A stretch of 64,000 nt of DNA from the NCBI RefSeq assembly GCF_002083135.2, contig NZ_NBTM02000001.1, positions 1,302,001 through 1,366,000 on the forward strand, in the 5' to 3' direction. The stretch comes from Aerococcus viridans (GTDB lineage: Bacteria > Bacillota > Bacilli > Lactobacillales > Aerococcaceae). The first letter of the stretch is position 1, and each line of letters opens with the position of its first letter. The notes under the pieces are model-generated. The model did not search any database. It was not told where the DNA came from and was given only the letters and a program-made list of their open reading frames with translations. Shown in pieces: positions 47,131 to 57,300 of this stretch. The translations under genes and the position numbers were made by a program.

Positions 47131-48966
47131 ATGGCAAAACGTGAAGATATTCGTAATGTTGCAATCATTGCCCACGTTGACCACGGTAAAACTACTTTGG
47201 TTAACCAATTGTTGGAACAATCAGATACTTTAGATGAACGTACAAAAATTGATGAGCGAGCAATGGACTCTAACGATATCGAGAAAGAACGTGGTATCAC
47301 CATCCTAGCTAAGAATACAGCTGTAAACTACAAGGGTCACCACATTAACATCATGGATACTCCAGGACATGCGGACTTCGGTGGTGAAGTTGAGCGTATC
47401 ATGACAATGGTAGACGGTGTAGTTTTAGTTGTAGATGCTTATGAAGGTACAATGCCGCAAACGCGTTTTGTATTGAAAAAAGCGTTCGAAGCGAACTTAA
47501 CACCAATCGTTGTTGTAAACAAAATTGATAAACCATCAGCTCGTCCATCAGAAGTTGTAGACGAAGTATTAGACCTGTTTATCGAATTAGGTGCAGATGA
47601 TGAAATGTTAGACTTCCCAGTAGTATACGCTTCAGCTTTAAGTGGTACTTCAAGTCTTTCTGACGATCCAGCTGACCAATTAGAAACAATGAATCCAATC
47701 TTCGATACAATTCTTGAAGAAATCCCAGCACCAGTTGATAACTCTGAAGAAGGTTTACAATTCCAAGTCTCATTACTAGACTATAACGACTACGTTGGTC
47801 GTATCGGTATTGGTCGTGTATTCCGCGGTACTATCCGTGTAGGTGACCAAGTTACCTTAATGAAACTTGACGGAACTGAGAAAAACTTCCGTGTAACAAA
47901 ATTATTCGGTTTCTTAGGTTTAGAACGTGTTGAAATTAACGAAGCGAAGGCCGGAGAACTTATTGCCGTTTCTGGTATGGAAGATATTTTCGTTGGGGAA
48001 ACAGTTGTAGATTCAAACATCAAAGAGGCTTTAGAGCCATTACGTATTGATGAACCAACACTACAAATGACTTTCTTAACAAACGATTCACCATTCGCAG
48101 GCCAAGAAGGTAAACACGTAACTTCTCGTAAACTAGAAGAACGTTTACGTTACGAATTACATACTGACGTTTCATTACGTGTAGACAATACAGAATCTCC
48201 GGATGCATGGGTTGTTTCAGGTCGTGGTGAGCTTCACTTATCTATCTTGATTGAAAACATGCGTCGTGAAGGTTACGAGTTACAAGTATCTCGACCAGAA
48301 GTTATCATCCGTAACATCGATGGTGTGAAATCTGAACCGTTTGAGTTAGTTCAAATCGATACACCTGAAGAATACCAAGGTTCAATTATCGACGCCTTAA
48401 ACCAACGTCGTGGTAATATGGTAGACATGATCTCTACAGGTCTAGGTACAACTCGTTTAACTTACCACGTACCAGCTCGTGGTATGATTGGTTTCACAAC
48501 TTACTTCATGTCATTAACACATGGTTACGGTATCTTGAACCATACATTTGACCACTATGCACCATACATCAACGAACAAATCGGTGGTCGTCGTAACGGT
48601 GCCTTAGTATCAACAGATACTGGTAAAGCAACTACTTACGGTATCATGCAAGTTGAGGACCGTGGTACAATCTTTGTTAACCCAGGTACACAAGTATACG
48701 GGGGTATGATTGTTGGTGAAAGTACACGTGAAAAAGATATTGTTGTAAACATTATCCGTTCTAAAAACTTAACTAATGTTCGTTCTTCAAACAAAGACCA
48801 AACAGCTTCAATCAAAGCACCGAAACTACTGACACTTGAAGAATCATTAGAATTCATGAATGAAGATGAGTACTGTGAAGTAACACCAGAAAGCATTCGT
48901 TTACGTAAATCAATCTTAAACGAAGCTGAACGTGCAAAAGCAGCTAAGAAAAAGAACTTAGGTTAA
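47131..48966 (+). CDS. typA: ribosome-associated GTPase TypA/BipA
   Basis: 611 residues from ATG 47131; the ATG at 47113 overlaps the TGGAGG ribosome site and is not used. G1 AHVDHGKTT near residue 16, G2/switch [11 protein letters not shown]3 [11 protein letters not shown]4 NKIDKP, then EF-G-like domains II, III and V and the TypA C-terminal domain ([39 protein letters not shown]). It binds the ribosome at the EF-G site and helps assembly at low temperature or under stress. Codon use is strongly biased. Monocistronic. Confidence 0.96.
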   Translation: MAKREDIRNVAIIAHVDHGKTTLVNQLLEQSDTLDERTKIDERAMDSNDIEKERGITILAKNTAVNYKGHHINIMDTPGHADFGGEVERIMTMVDGVVLVVDAYEGTMPQTRFVLKKAFEANLTPIVVVNKIDKPSARPSEVVDEVLDLFIELGADDEMLDFPVVYASALSGTSSLSDDPADQLETMNPIFDTILEEIPAPVDNSEEGLQFQVSLLDYNDYVGRIGIGRVFRGTIRVGDQVTLMKLDGTEKNFRVTKLFGFLGLERVEINEAKAGELIAVSGMEDIFVGETVVDSNIKEALEPLRIDEPTLQMTFLTNDSPFAGQEGKHVTSRKLEERLRYELHTDVSLRVDNTESPDAWVVSGRGELHLSILIENMRREGYELQVSRPEVIIRNIDGVKSEPFELVQIDTPEEYQGSIIDALNQRRGNMVDMISTGLGTTRLTYHVPARGMIGFTTYFMSLTHGYGILNHTFDHYAPYINEQIGGRRNGALVSTDTGKATTYGIMQVEDRGTIFVNPGTQVYGGMIVGESTREKDIVVNIIRSKNLTNVRSSNKDQTASIKAPKLLTLEESLEFMNEDEYCEVTPESIRLRKSILNEAERAKAAKKKNLG

Positions 48967-49003
48967 TTTGATTAATGCGCTATAGCGTACATAAATACTT
49001 TTT

Positions 49004-49034
49004 AAGACGTAGACGATTTGTCTGCGTCTTTTTT
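49004..49034 (+). terminator. terminator of typA
   Basis: AAGACGTAGAC pairs with GTCTGCGTCTT (one mismatch), followed by a run of T. Confidence 0.88.
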
Positions 49035-49238
49035 ATGGTTATTTTTTACAGAGAAGATTACATAGTAGGTTGACCAATAAATCATGTTTGATTTTTCAAT
49101 AAATTGTAATAGGATTCCGCTAATGTATGGGCCGATTATGCTATAATGGATAACTGAGTAATGGCTGTCCATACCACTACTTATTTCTAGTATCAACGGA
49201 TGTATAACATCATACAAAATCCATAAAGGAGGGCTATT

Positions 49239-50615
49239 GTGCCAACAGAATCTAAAAGAAAAAAAGCCCAAGCAAATAAGGAAAAACAAAAAAAATCAAA
49301 TGCATTAGATAAAGAGAAAGCAAAAAAACAATCTAAAAATGCGCGTAAGCAAGCTAAAAAAGAAAGAAATCATGAAGGACCATCCTGGTTTAAACGCGTC
49401 ATTGCCCATTGTGAAGATTTAGATGGGAAGATTTTGATATTATATGGCTTGCTGCTGACAATTGGATTATTGATGGTGACAACTGCATCATCTTATCTAG
49501 CGACATCATCAGGTCAAGTGACATACTATTATTTAGAGAGACAGGGCCTCTTTGCGGTTGCTGGTATCATCGCTATCTTTCTAATTTATATTATCAAGCC
49601 AGAAATATTGCGACATCAACGTTTTCAAAAGTTAATGTATGTAGGGGTCACGGTCCTATTAGTTTTTACCTTCATATTTGGGGAAACCATTAATGGGGCT
49701 CAAGGTTGGATTGGGGTTGGTGCCTTCTCCATTCAGCCAGTAGAGTTTGCAAAACCAGCCTTAGTTCTATTAGTCGCTAATTTCTTAGCGAAGGATGAGG
49801 TTCAGAACACGATTGCTGAAGTAAATAGTCCATTTAAATTGATTGCTCAATACAAAAAAGAGGCTGCAGCTATTGGTATTTGGTTAGCGCTCGTATTCTT
49901 CTTCCCAGATGTAGGTGGTGTACTCATTCTTGGGTCGTTATTTGTAATCCTCCTATTAAATTCTGGCCTAACACTGAAATGGCTGACTAAATCAGTTCTA
50001 GCAGCAATTGTTGTATATATTTCAGTTGTTATTATCTTGAATCTATTTGATTTATCGCATATAGATAATTATCAGATTGCCCGCTTTACCTCTTTTATTA
50101 ATCCATTCGCGGATGCACAGGATACAGGATTGCAATTAGTTTATGGCTATTATGCTTTATCAAATGGTGGCATCCTTGGCCGGGGTGCAGGAAACTCTAT
50201 CCAAAAACTTGGTTACTTGCCTGAAGCGCATAATGATTTTATTATGGCAATTATTGGAGAGGAATTTGGTTTGTGGGGCGTGATGCTTGTACTTGTTTTG
50301 TACTTTGCACTAGTGGTTTATATCTTCCACAAAGCCATTAAAATGCGCCGTATATATGACCAAACCGTCCTTGTTGGTGTTGGTTCATACTTTTTAATTC
50401 AAGCTTTTGTAAACTTGGGTGGGGTATTAGGATTAATTCCCTTAACAGGCGTTACTTTCCCCTTCATGTCTTATGGAGGGTCTAGCCTTCTTGTAACGAG
50501 TATGATGACAGGTATCGCCTTATCCGTCATTGCCTCTGATCGCTCGTGGCGACGTAGTCTCCAGATGAAAAAGAAGCAAGCTCATCAAATTAGTCTGGCT
50601 AAAAATGAAAAATAA
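49239..50615 (+). CDS. ftsW: FtsW/RodA-type peptidoglycan polymerase
   Basis: 458 residues from a GTG start with GGAGGG upstream. The first ~45 residues are a lysine-rich, charged cytoplasmic extension (KRKKAQANKEKQKKSN and on), longer than usual. Ten or so membrane segments follow. SEDS family marks: FSIQPVEFAKPALVL near residue 165, the loop GGILGRGAGNSIQKLGYLPEAHNDFIMAIIGEE near 308, and LGLIPLTGVTFPFMSYGGSSL near 405. It polymerises lipid II glycan strands. FtsW is preferred over RodA for the LPEAHNDFI loop, with moderate certainty. Monocistronic. Confidence 0.86.
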   Translation: MPTESKRKKAQANKEKQKKSNALDKEKAKKQSKNARKQAKKERNHEGPSWFKRVIAHCEDLDGKILILYGLLLTIGLLMVTTASSYLATSSGQVTYYYLERQGLFAVAGIIAIFLIYIIKPEILRHQRFQKLMYVGVTVLLVFTFIFGETINGAQGWIGVGAFSIQPVEFAKPALVLLVANFLAKDEVQNTIAEVNSPFKLIAQYKKEAAAIGIWLALVFFFPDVGGVLILGSLFVILLLNSGLTLKWLTKSVLAAIVVYISVVIILNLFDLSHIDNYQIARFTSFINPFADAQDTGLQLVYGYYALSNGGILGRGAGNSIQKLGYLPEAHNDFIMAIIGEEFGLWGVMLVLVLYFALVVYIFHKAIKMRRIYDQTVLVGVGSYFLIQAFVNLGGVLGLIPLTGVTFPFMSYGGSSLLVTSMMTGIALSVIASDRSWRRSLQMKKKQAHQISLAKNEK

Positions 50616-50628
50616 CATCATCTCTAAG

Positions 50629-50658
50629 AGCAGATCTTTTAAAAGGTCTGCTTTTTTT
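50629..50658 (+). terminator. terminator of the ftsW-type gene
   Basis: AGCAGATCTTTT and AAAAGGTCTGCT pair along their length, with one G-U pair, followed by seven T. Confidence 0.85.
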
Positions 50659-50878
50659 ACAATTACGGATAAAATTGCAAATTAAGTAAATGCAAAAGTA
50701 AATTCTAAAAGCGATTGTCAATAAGGGTTTCTAATACATTTGGCTGGTGCTGTTAAGCTTTATCAACCGAAATTCGTTCATTATTCTGATATACATTAAG
50801 AGAACGATGTTAAGGATGTAGGAGTCTATCTCTCAAGGCCTTAATACCATTCCTAATGGGGATTTTTGATAATGGTGC

Positions 50879-50965
50879 CTAAAAGGCTTAGGTACAAAAG
50901 CTGTACTTGAAGTACAAAATGGTGTACAAGCTGTGTTTGGCGGTAAAACTAACCTATATAGCTAA
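50879..50965 (+). pseudogene. remnant of a PTS EIIB domain C-terminus
   Basis: A frame of about 28 codons reads LKGLGTKAVLEVQNGVQAVFG and ends GKTNLYS at a TAA. This is the conserved end of a glucose-superfamily EIIB domain (LKxLGAxGVLxVGNxVQAIFG). The upstream sequence carries stops in all frames and no start, so only the tail survives. The intact PTS gene downstream has its own complete and different EIIB end. The rest of this 485-base gap has no recognisable feature. Confidence 0.6.
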
Positions 50966-51143
50966 GAAATCTGCTAAATTTAGGTCGAGAAGAATAAAAT
51001 TAACAAAGAAGTTAGGTATACAAATCCAGTTTCTTTTTGTTATAGGTTCCGTAATAGCTATCAATACTGATATAATATTCAGATAGGAATGTAATCGGTT
51101 AGTTGTTGGAGAGCTAGCCTTTTGCAAAGGGAGGAGAGATGAA

Positions 51144-52046
51144 ATGAAACGTTTAATTTCGGCTAGTGCCAGTGAAATCAATCAGATGGATGCTAGCCAA
51201 TTGAAGCAAGCCATTTTTGCCAGTGAAGGACGGACAATTGTTGCTGAAACAGTGGTGACGTCTCCACCATTGATTCAAGGATTATCAAATCCAGAAGTAA
51301 TGGCGACTTTTGGTGCAGATATCATTGTATTAAATGAATTGGATATCTTTAATCCAGAAATTCCTGGCTTGGAAGAATTTTCTGGGTCAAAAGGGATTAT
51401 TCAAGAATTGAAGCGACTGATTGGTCGACCAATTGCCATTAATCTAGAACCTGTTGATGAGCGTCAAGATTTGCTTGAAACCCGTGTGAAATTGAATCCA
51501 GGACGTTTAGTTTCAAAAGAAAGTCTAGAAGCAGCAGACGAATTAGGGGTAGATATGATTCTACTGACGGGGAATCCAGCAACTGGTGTAACCATGTCGG
51601 CAATCCGTGAGGCTGTTAAGGTGACGAAAGCACATTTTTCAGGGCTAGTCCTTGCGGGTAAAATGCACGGTGCTGGGCTTACTGAAAGTATCGTCAATGA
51701 GGAAGCCTTACTTGGTTTTATGGATGAAGGTGCTGATGGGGTCTTAATCCCAGCTGTCAATACGGTGCCTGGGGTGAATGAGCTTGAAAACCAGATGGTC
51801 ACGAAAGGTGTGCATGCACGCGGTGGATTGGTGATGGCGACGATTGGGACTAGTCAAGAGTCTGCCCAAGCTTCGGTGATCGAGGCGATAGGTTTATCCA
51901 ATAAACGTGTTGGCGTAGACTGTCACCACATTGGTGATGGTGCCTACGGTCGGATGCCTGATCCAGAAAATATCACCGCTTTGAGTTTGGCGGTGCGGGG
52001 TAAACGTCATACTTATTTTCGTATGGCTCAGTCCGTTAATCGTTAA
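51144..52046 (+). CDS. PTS-associated TIM-barrel-like protein (DUF7916-like)
   Basis: 300 residues with GGGAGGAGAG before the ATG. It starts KRLISASASEINQMDASQLKQAIFASEGRTIVAE, then FGADIIVLNELDIFNPEIPG, LGVDMILLTGNPATGV, FSGLVLAGKMHGAGL and KRVGVDCHHIGDGAYGRMPDPENI. The pattern of short strands ending in conserved small residues suggests a phosphate-binding barrel. Homologues beside PTS genes are annotated as DUF7916 or, doubtfully, as haloacid dehalogenase-like. The substrate is probably the phosphosugar delivered by the EIIBC encoded 55 bases downstream, but this is inference. Confidence 0.68.
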   Translation: MKRLISASASEINQMDASQLKQAIFASEGRTIVAETVVTSPPLIQGLSNPEVMATFGADIIVLNELDIFNPEIPGLEEFSGSKGIIQELKRLIGRPIAINLEPVDERQDLLETRVKLNPGRLVSKESLEAADELGVDMILLTGNPATGVTMSAIREAVKVTKAHFSGLVLAGKMHGAGLTESIVNEEALLGFMDEGADGVLIPAVNTVPGVNELENQMVTKGVHARGGLVMATIGTSQESAQASVIEAIGLSNKRVGVDCHHIGDGAYGRMPDPENITALSLAVRGKRHTYFRMAQSVNR

Positions 52047-52101
52047 AACGTCATCAAAAAATATAAAAAATTGTCTTTATCAAAAGGGAGGATAAGATAA
52101 T

Positions 52102-53595
52102 ATGAAAAATTATTTACAAAATTTAGGGAAATCGATCATGTTACCGGTATCGATTTTACCTGTTGCTTCATTATTAATGGGGATAGGTTATTGGATTGAT
52201 CCAGCTGGACTTTCTGGTGAGGGGTCTAACCAAGTGGCTGTATTCCTGATTCAAGCAGGGACTGCCATTATCAATAATTTACCGATTCTATTTTCAGTCG
52301 GTATTGCTACAGGTTTATCAAAAGATGCTAATGGGGCTGCCGGGCTATCTGGTTTAGTCGGTTACCTAATTGTAACAAACCTATTATCAACAGATGGTTT
52401 AAGTGTCTTACTCAACATGCCAGTTGAAGAAGTACCAATGGCTTTCGGCGCAACACAAAATGTCTTTATGGCCATTATTTCTGGTTCAGTATCGGCAGCC
52501 TTATATAACCGCTATTCAGGTACTAAATTGCCAACAGCGCTCGCATTCTTCTCAGGTAGACGGTTGATTCCAATCTTAACAGCAGGCGCTATGTTAATCA
52601 TATCCTTACTGCTGTACTTAGTTTGGCCAGTAGCTTATGACGCTTTAGTAGCATTCGGTACTTTCATCTCAGGCCTTGGCGCGCTAGGTGCTGGTATTTA
52701 CGGTTTCTTCAACAAATTACTGATTCCAACCGGTTTACACCATGCGCTAAACTCAGTATTCTGGTTTGACTTAATCGGTATTAATGATATTGGAAACTTC
52801 TGGGCATCTGAGGGGGTTAAAGGGGTTACTGGTATGTATCAAGCCGGCTTCTTCCCAATCATGATGTTTGGTTTACCTGGCGCAGCTTTGGCTATGTATA
52901 AGAATGCAGAATCTAAAGCTAAGAAAATTGCAGCTGGTACTATGATTGCTGGTGCTTTCGCTTCATTCTTTACAGGAATTACTGAACCACTAGAATTCTC
53001 ATTTATGTTTGCAGCGCCAGGATTATACTTGGTTCACGCCTTCCTAACAGGGGTTTCAATGTTTGTCGCAGCAACCTTCCACTGGACCGCTGGATTTGGG
53101 TTTTCAGCAGGGTTAGTTGACTTTGCATTAAGCTTGAATGTGCCGATAGCTAACCAACCATTAATGCTGTTAGTTCTAGGTTTAGTGATGTTCGCTGTTT
53201 ATTACTTTGTATTTGACCTTGCTATTCGTAAATTTGACTTTGCCACACCAGGACGCGGCGAGAATGCTGTAACTGAAGCTGCAATTACAGATTCTGAAGA
53301 TGAAACCTCTTCTGGTAAAAAGACAACTGCATCTTCAACTAGCAACAGTAAATATGCGCAAATGGCCCATGTTATTTATGATGCTGTTGGCGGGCAAGAA
53401 AATATCCGTAGTTACTATAATTGTGCAACACGACTACGTTTTGAATTAGATGATGTTGACCAAGTCGATCAAGCAAGAATCAAAGGTCTTGGTGTTCCGG
53501 GCGTCAATGTCTTAGACAAAAACCACCTACATGTCATTGTGGGTACAGACGTTCAATTCGTTGCCGATGAAATGAAAAAAATAGAAGACCAATAA
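52102..53595 (+). CDS. PTS glucose/GlcNAc-family EIIBC transporter
   Basis: 497 residues. The EIIC domain (about 1-380, ten or so membrane segments) starts NLGKSIMLPVSILPVASLLMGIGYWIDP. It contains LLIPTGLHHALNSVFWFDL and the ITEPLEFSFMFAAP motif with the sugar-binding Glu. After a Ser/Thr-rich linker comes the EIIB domain (about 415-497) with the phosphorylated Cys441 in YYNCATRLRFELDD. There is no EIIA domain, so phosphate must come from a separate EIIA. It resembles the N-acetylglucosamine branch; the exact sugar is uncertain. GGGAGG precedes the ATG. It forms a two-gene operon with the upstream DUF7916-like gene. Confidence 0.9.
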   Translation: MKNYLQNLGKSIMLPVSILPVASLLMGIGYWIDPAGLSGEGSNQVAVFLIQAGTAIINNLPILFSVGIATGLSKDANGAAGLSGLVGYLIVTNLLSTDGLSVLLNMPVEEVPMAFGATQNVFMAIISGSVSAALYNRYSGTKLPTALAFFSGRRLIPILTAGAMLIISLLLYLVWPVAYDALVAFGTFISGLGALGAGIYGFFNKLLIPTGLHHALNSVFWFDLIGINDIGNFWASEGVKGVTGMYQAGFFPIMMFGLPGAALAMYKNAESKAKKIAAGTMIAGAFASFFTGITEPLEFSFMFAAPGLYLVHAFLTGVSMFVAATFHWTAGFGFSAGLVDFALSLNVPIANQPLMLLVLGLVMFAVYYFVFDLAIRKFDFATPGRGENAVTEAAITDSEDETSSGKKTTASSTSNSKYAQMAHVIYDAVGGQENIRSYYNCATRLRFELDDVDQVDQARIKGLGVPGVNVLDKNHLHVIVGTDVQFVADEMKKIEDQ

Positions 53596-53603
53596 TATTT
53601 AAG

Positions 53604-53637
53604 AGAAGTTGGGGTAAAACTCAGCTTCTTTTTTTAT
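53604..53637 (+). terminator. terminator of the PTS operon
   Basis: AGAAGTTG pairs with CAGCTTCT (one G-U), followed by TTTTTTT. Confidence 0.8.
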
Positions 53638-53814
53638 GAATTATTTTTAGTTAGCAACAATGTTTTTCTCATAGTTGGATAGTAATTTTTCACAATTTGC
53701 AGATTAAGAAATGGGGGGCCTTAAATCAATTAACTATATATTTTGAACGGTATCAAAAGTAATTTGGATCAAATATAAACATATTTTACGAGGATTTTTA
53801 AGTACTCGAATGCC

Positions 53815-54101
53815 GGGGCTGGAACTTCCTATCATGCCTTCGCAGTGGTAGAGAACGGCTTGACCCATATCAATCCGTTACGGGCTTCAGCCCTTACAGA
53901 TTGAATCGTCAGACTAGCCATTAGACTTTTAGGGTGCGAGAGGCGATGCCAAGAGAGGAACATTGGAAGATTAAGGCAGTGGCTGACAACCTCAGCTGCA
54001 ACTTAATCTGAGATACAGTCCTCTCTGGAGATTCGAACCTAACTATGCCTGAGGGGTCCCACTGCACCTAAGGCAATGATAGGAAAGTGTGAGCCGAAGG
54101 A
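53815..54101. repeat. intergenic nested-hairpin repeat, copy C (composite, longest)
   Basis: Left arm GGAACTTCCTATCATGCC with CGCAGTGG (53821-53848) matches the reverse complement of the right arm at 54058-54095 (CCCACTGC, TAAGGCAATGATAGG). Between them lie at least two hairpins: TCAATCcGTtACGGG/CCCTtACaGATTGA (53870-53904), homologous to an inner stem of copy A, and a larger one closed by GAGAGGA/TCCTCTC. The larger one contains the TAAGGCAGT ... TGCAACTTA framework (53972-54005) seen in copy D. No coding capacity. It is the only copy not between convergent genes. Confidence 0.75.
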
Positions 54102-54353
54102 TTAATTACTAAATCATTATAGAAGAAAAAACTTTCTTTTTAGCCGTAGGCTAAATGATTATGAAGTACAAAAGAACAAAAATATCCTATTGTTGAAAAG
54201 TAAAGCGCTAACTACTGTTAATTATGATAGAAAAATGAGATTTCTTTCATTTTTCTATATCAAAATTGTTCAAAATATGGCAAACTATGATACAATTGGC
54301 AAGTGTAAACAAGCGTCAACTTGTTATAGGCGTAAGAGAGGGAGTTACTATAA

Positions 54354-57300
54354 ATGATTAATAAAGTGTTAGTTGCGAACCGTGGGGAAATCGCAATTCG
54401 TATTTTCCGAGCGTGTTATGAACTAGGCATTAATACTGTCGCAGTTTATTCACAAGAGGATGAAGGATCAGTTCACCGTTTCAAGGCGGATGAGTCTTAT
54501 TTATTGTCTAAGGATAAAAAAGCTGTTGAGGCTTATTTAGATATCGAGTCAATTATTCAAATTGCTAAAGATGTGAATGCTGACGCGATTCACCCTGGTT
54601 ACGGCTTCCTGTCTGAAAATACTGAATTTGCGCGTCGTTGTGAGGAAGAGGGCATCAAGTTTATCGGTCCTTCACACGAAATTTTAGATATGTTTGGGGA
54701 TAAAGTAAAAGCTCGTGAAGCTGCTAAAAAAGCGAATATTCCGTTGATTCCAGGTTCTGATGGACCAGTTGAAAGTCTTGAAGAAGTGGTTGAATTTGGG
54801 AAGACTGCTGGTTACCCAATTATCATCAAAGCTGCCCTAGGTGGTGGTGGACGTGGAATGCGTGTGGTACGTTCAGAAGATGAAGTAGCAGAACAATACC
54901 GTCTAGCGGTTTCTGAAGCGACTAAAGCTTTTGGTTCAGGTGAAGCCTACGTTGAAAAATACGTTGAAGGACCTAAACATATCGAAGTTCAAATCATGGC
55001 TGATGAGCAAGGAAATACTATGCATTTATGGGAACGTGACTGTTCAGTTCAACGTCGTCACCAAAAAGTGGTTGAGGTTGCCCCAACTGTAAACATGTCA
55101 ATGGAATTACGTAACCGTATCTGTAATTCTGCCCGTGACTTCTTAGATTCAGTGGACTACGCTAATGCTGGAACTGTTGAGTTCTTGTTAGATGGCGATG
55201 ACTTCTACTTTATCGAAGTAAACCCTCGTGTCCAAGTAGAACATACAATTACAGAGCAAATCACTGGTGTGGACATTGTGCAAACACAAATCCGTGTTGC
55301 TGCAGGTGAAAGCTTAAGTGAAATTGGTTTACCAGCACAAGAAGACTTACCATTAAATGGTTTTGCAATCCAATGTCGTGTAACTACAGAGGATCCAAAT
55401 AACAACTTCTTCCCAGATACAGGTAAAATCAATACTTACCGTTCTCCAGGCGGTTTTGGTGTCCGTTTAGATGCGGGTAATGGTTTCCAAAATACAGTTG
55501 TTAGTCCGTACTTTGACTCAATGATCGCTAAGTTAATCACTTATGGTACAGATTTCGAAGATACGGTAGCAAAAACAGACCGTGCCTTAAGAGAGTATCG
55601 TGTGCGTGGTGTTAAGAACAATATTCCGTTCTTGCGTAACGTTGTAAACCATCCTGTTTTCCAAGATGGTACTGCAAACACTGTATTTATCGACAATACG
55701 CCTGAATTGTTCAACTTCCCTAAAGAACGTAACCGCGACCGTGGGAACAAAGTCTTACAATATATTGGAGACATTTCTGTAAATGGCTTCCCGGGTATTG
55801 AAAATGAAAAAGGGCAATTCGAAACCATCCCAACCCCTAAAATTGAGTTGGTGGACCGTAATGGCCTATCGGCTAAACAAATTTTAGACCGTGATGGTGT
55901 TAAGGGTGTTCAAGACTTTATTAAAAATTCAAAAGATTTATTATTAACGGATACGACAATGCGCGATGCACACCAATCGTTGATTGCGACTCGTATGCGT
56001 ACGCGTGACATGGTGAAACCAGCTAAAGTTATGGAAGATGCTTTGCCAAACCTATTCTCTATGGAAGTTTGGGGTGGGGCGACATTTGATGCAGCCTTCC
56101 GTTTCTTAACTGAAAACCCTTGGAGCCGTCTAGAGCAGTTGCGTGAAGCAATGCCAAATACCTTGCTACAAATGTTATTCCGTGGTTCAAATGCGGTAGG
56201 TTACACTTCATACCCAGATAACACGTTGAAAGCCTTTATCGACCAGGCTGCTGCTTCAGGAATTGACGTCTTCCGTGTGTTTGACTCATTAAACTGGACT
56301 AAACAAATTGAAAAACCAATTCAATATGTGAAAGATGCTGGTAAGATCGCTGAAGCGACAATGTGTTATACAGGTGATATCTTAAATCCAGAGCGTACTA
56401 AATATTCTCTAGACTACTATGTGAAGTTGGCTAAAGAGTTACAAGCAATGGGCGCAGATATTATTGCAGTGAAAGATATGGCTGGTTTATTAAAACCTCA
56501 AGCTGCTTATGCTTTAATTTCAGAATTGAAAGACCATATCGATGTGCCAATTCATTTACACACGCATGATACTGCAGGTAACGGTATCTTAACTTACACT
56601 GAAGCATCTCGTGCTGGTGTGGATATTGTTGATGTGGCATCTTCTGCCTTTGCTTCAACAACTTCACAACCATCTATGCAATCACTATATTATGCGATGG
56701 AGTATAACGACCGTAAACCAAATATCCACGTACAAAATGCAGAGAAAATTAACCAATACTGGTTAGGTGTGCGTTCTTACTACGATGAATTCACTTCAGG
56801 TTTAGAGGGTCCAGAAACTGAAATCTACAATACAGAGATGCCTGGTGGTCAATATACAAACTTACAACAACAAGCGAAATCTGTTGGTTTGGGTAGTCGT
56901 TGGGACGAAGTAAAACAAATGTATCATGATGTAAACCTCTTGTTTGGTGATATCGTTAAAGTTACCCCTTCATCTAAAGTTGTTGGTGATATGGCCTTAT
57001 TTATGGTTCAAAATGACCTAACAATTGATAAATTCTTCGCAGAAGGGAAAAAATACGACTTCCCTCAATCTGTTATCGATTTATTTAAAGGTAAAATCGG
57101 TCAACCAGAAGGTGGATTCCCGCAAGATGTATCTGACATCATCTTAAAAGGTGAAGAGGCTTCAACTGATCGTCCAGGTGAACACTTAGCACCAATTGAT
57201 TTTGAAGCTACTCGTCAAGAATTGATTGCTAAATTAGGTGATGAAGATGTAGACGACCAAGACGTCTTATCTTACATTATGTATCCTGATGTTTTTGTAG

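Noticed and set aside
54200-54216. A catabolite-response-like sequence (AAAGCGCTAAC) upstream of pyc
   Set aside because: Three mismatches to the cre consensus and no fixed promoter to relate it to.
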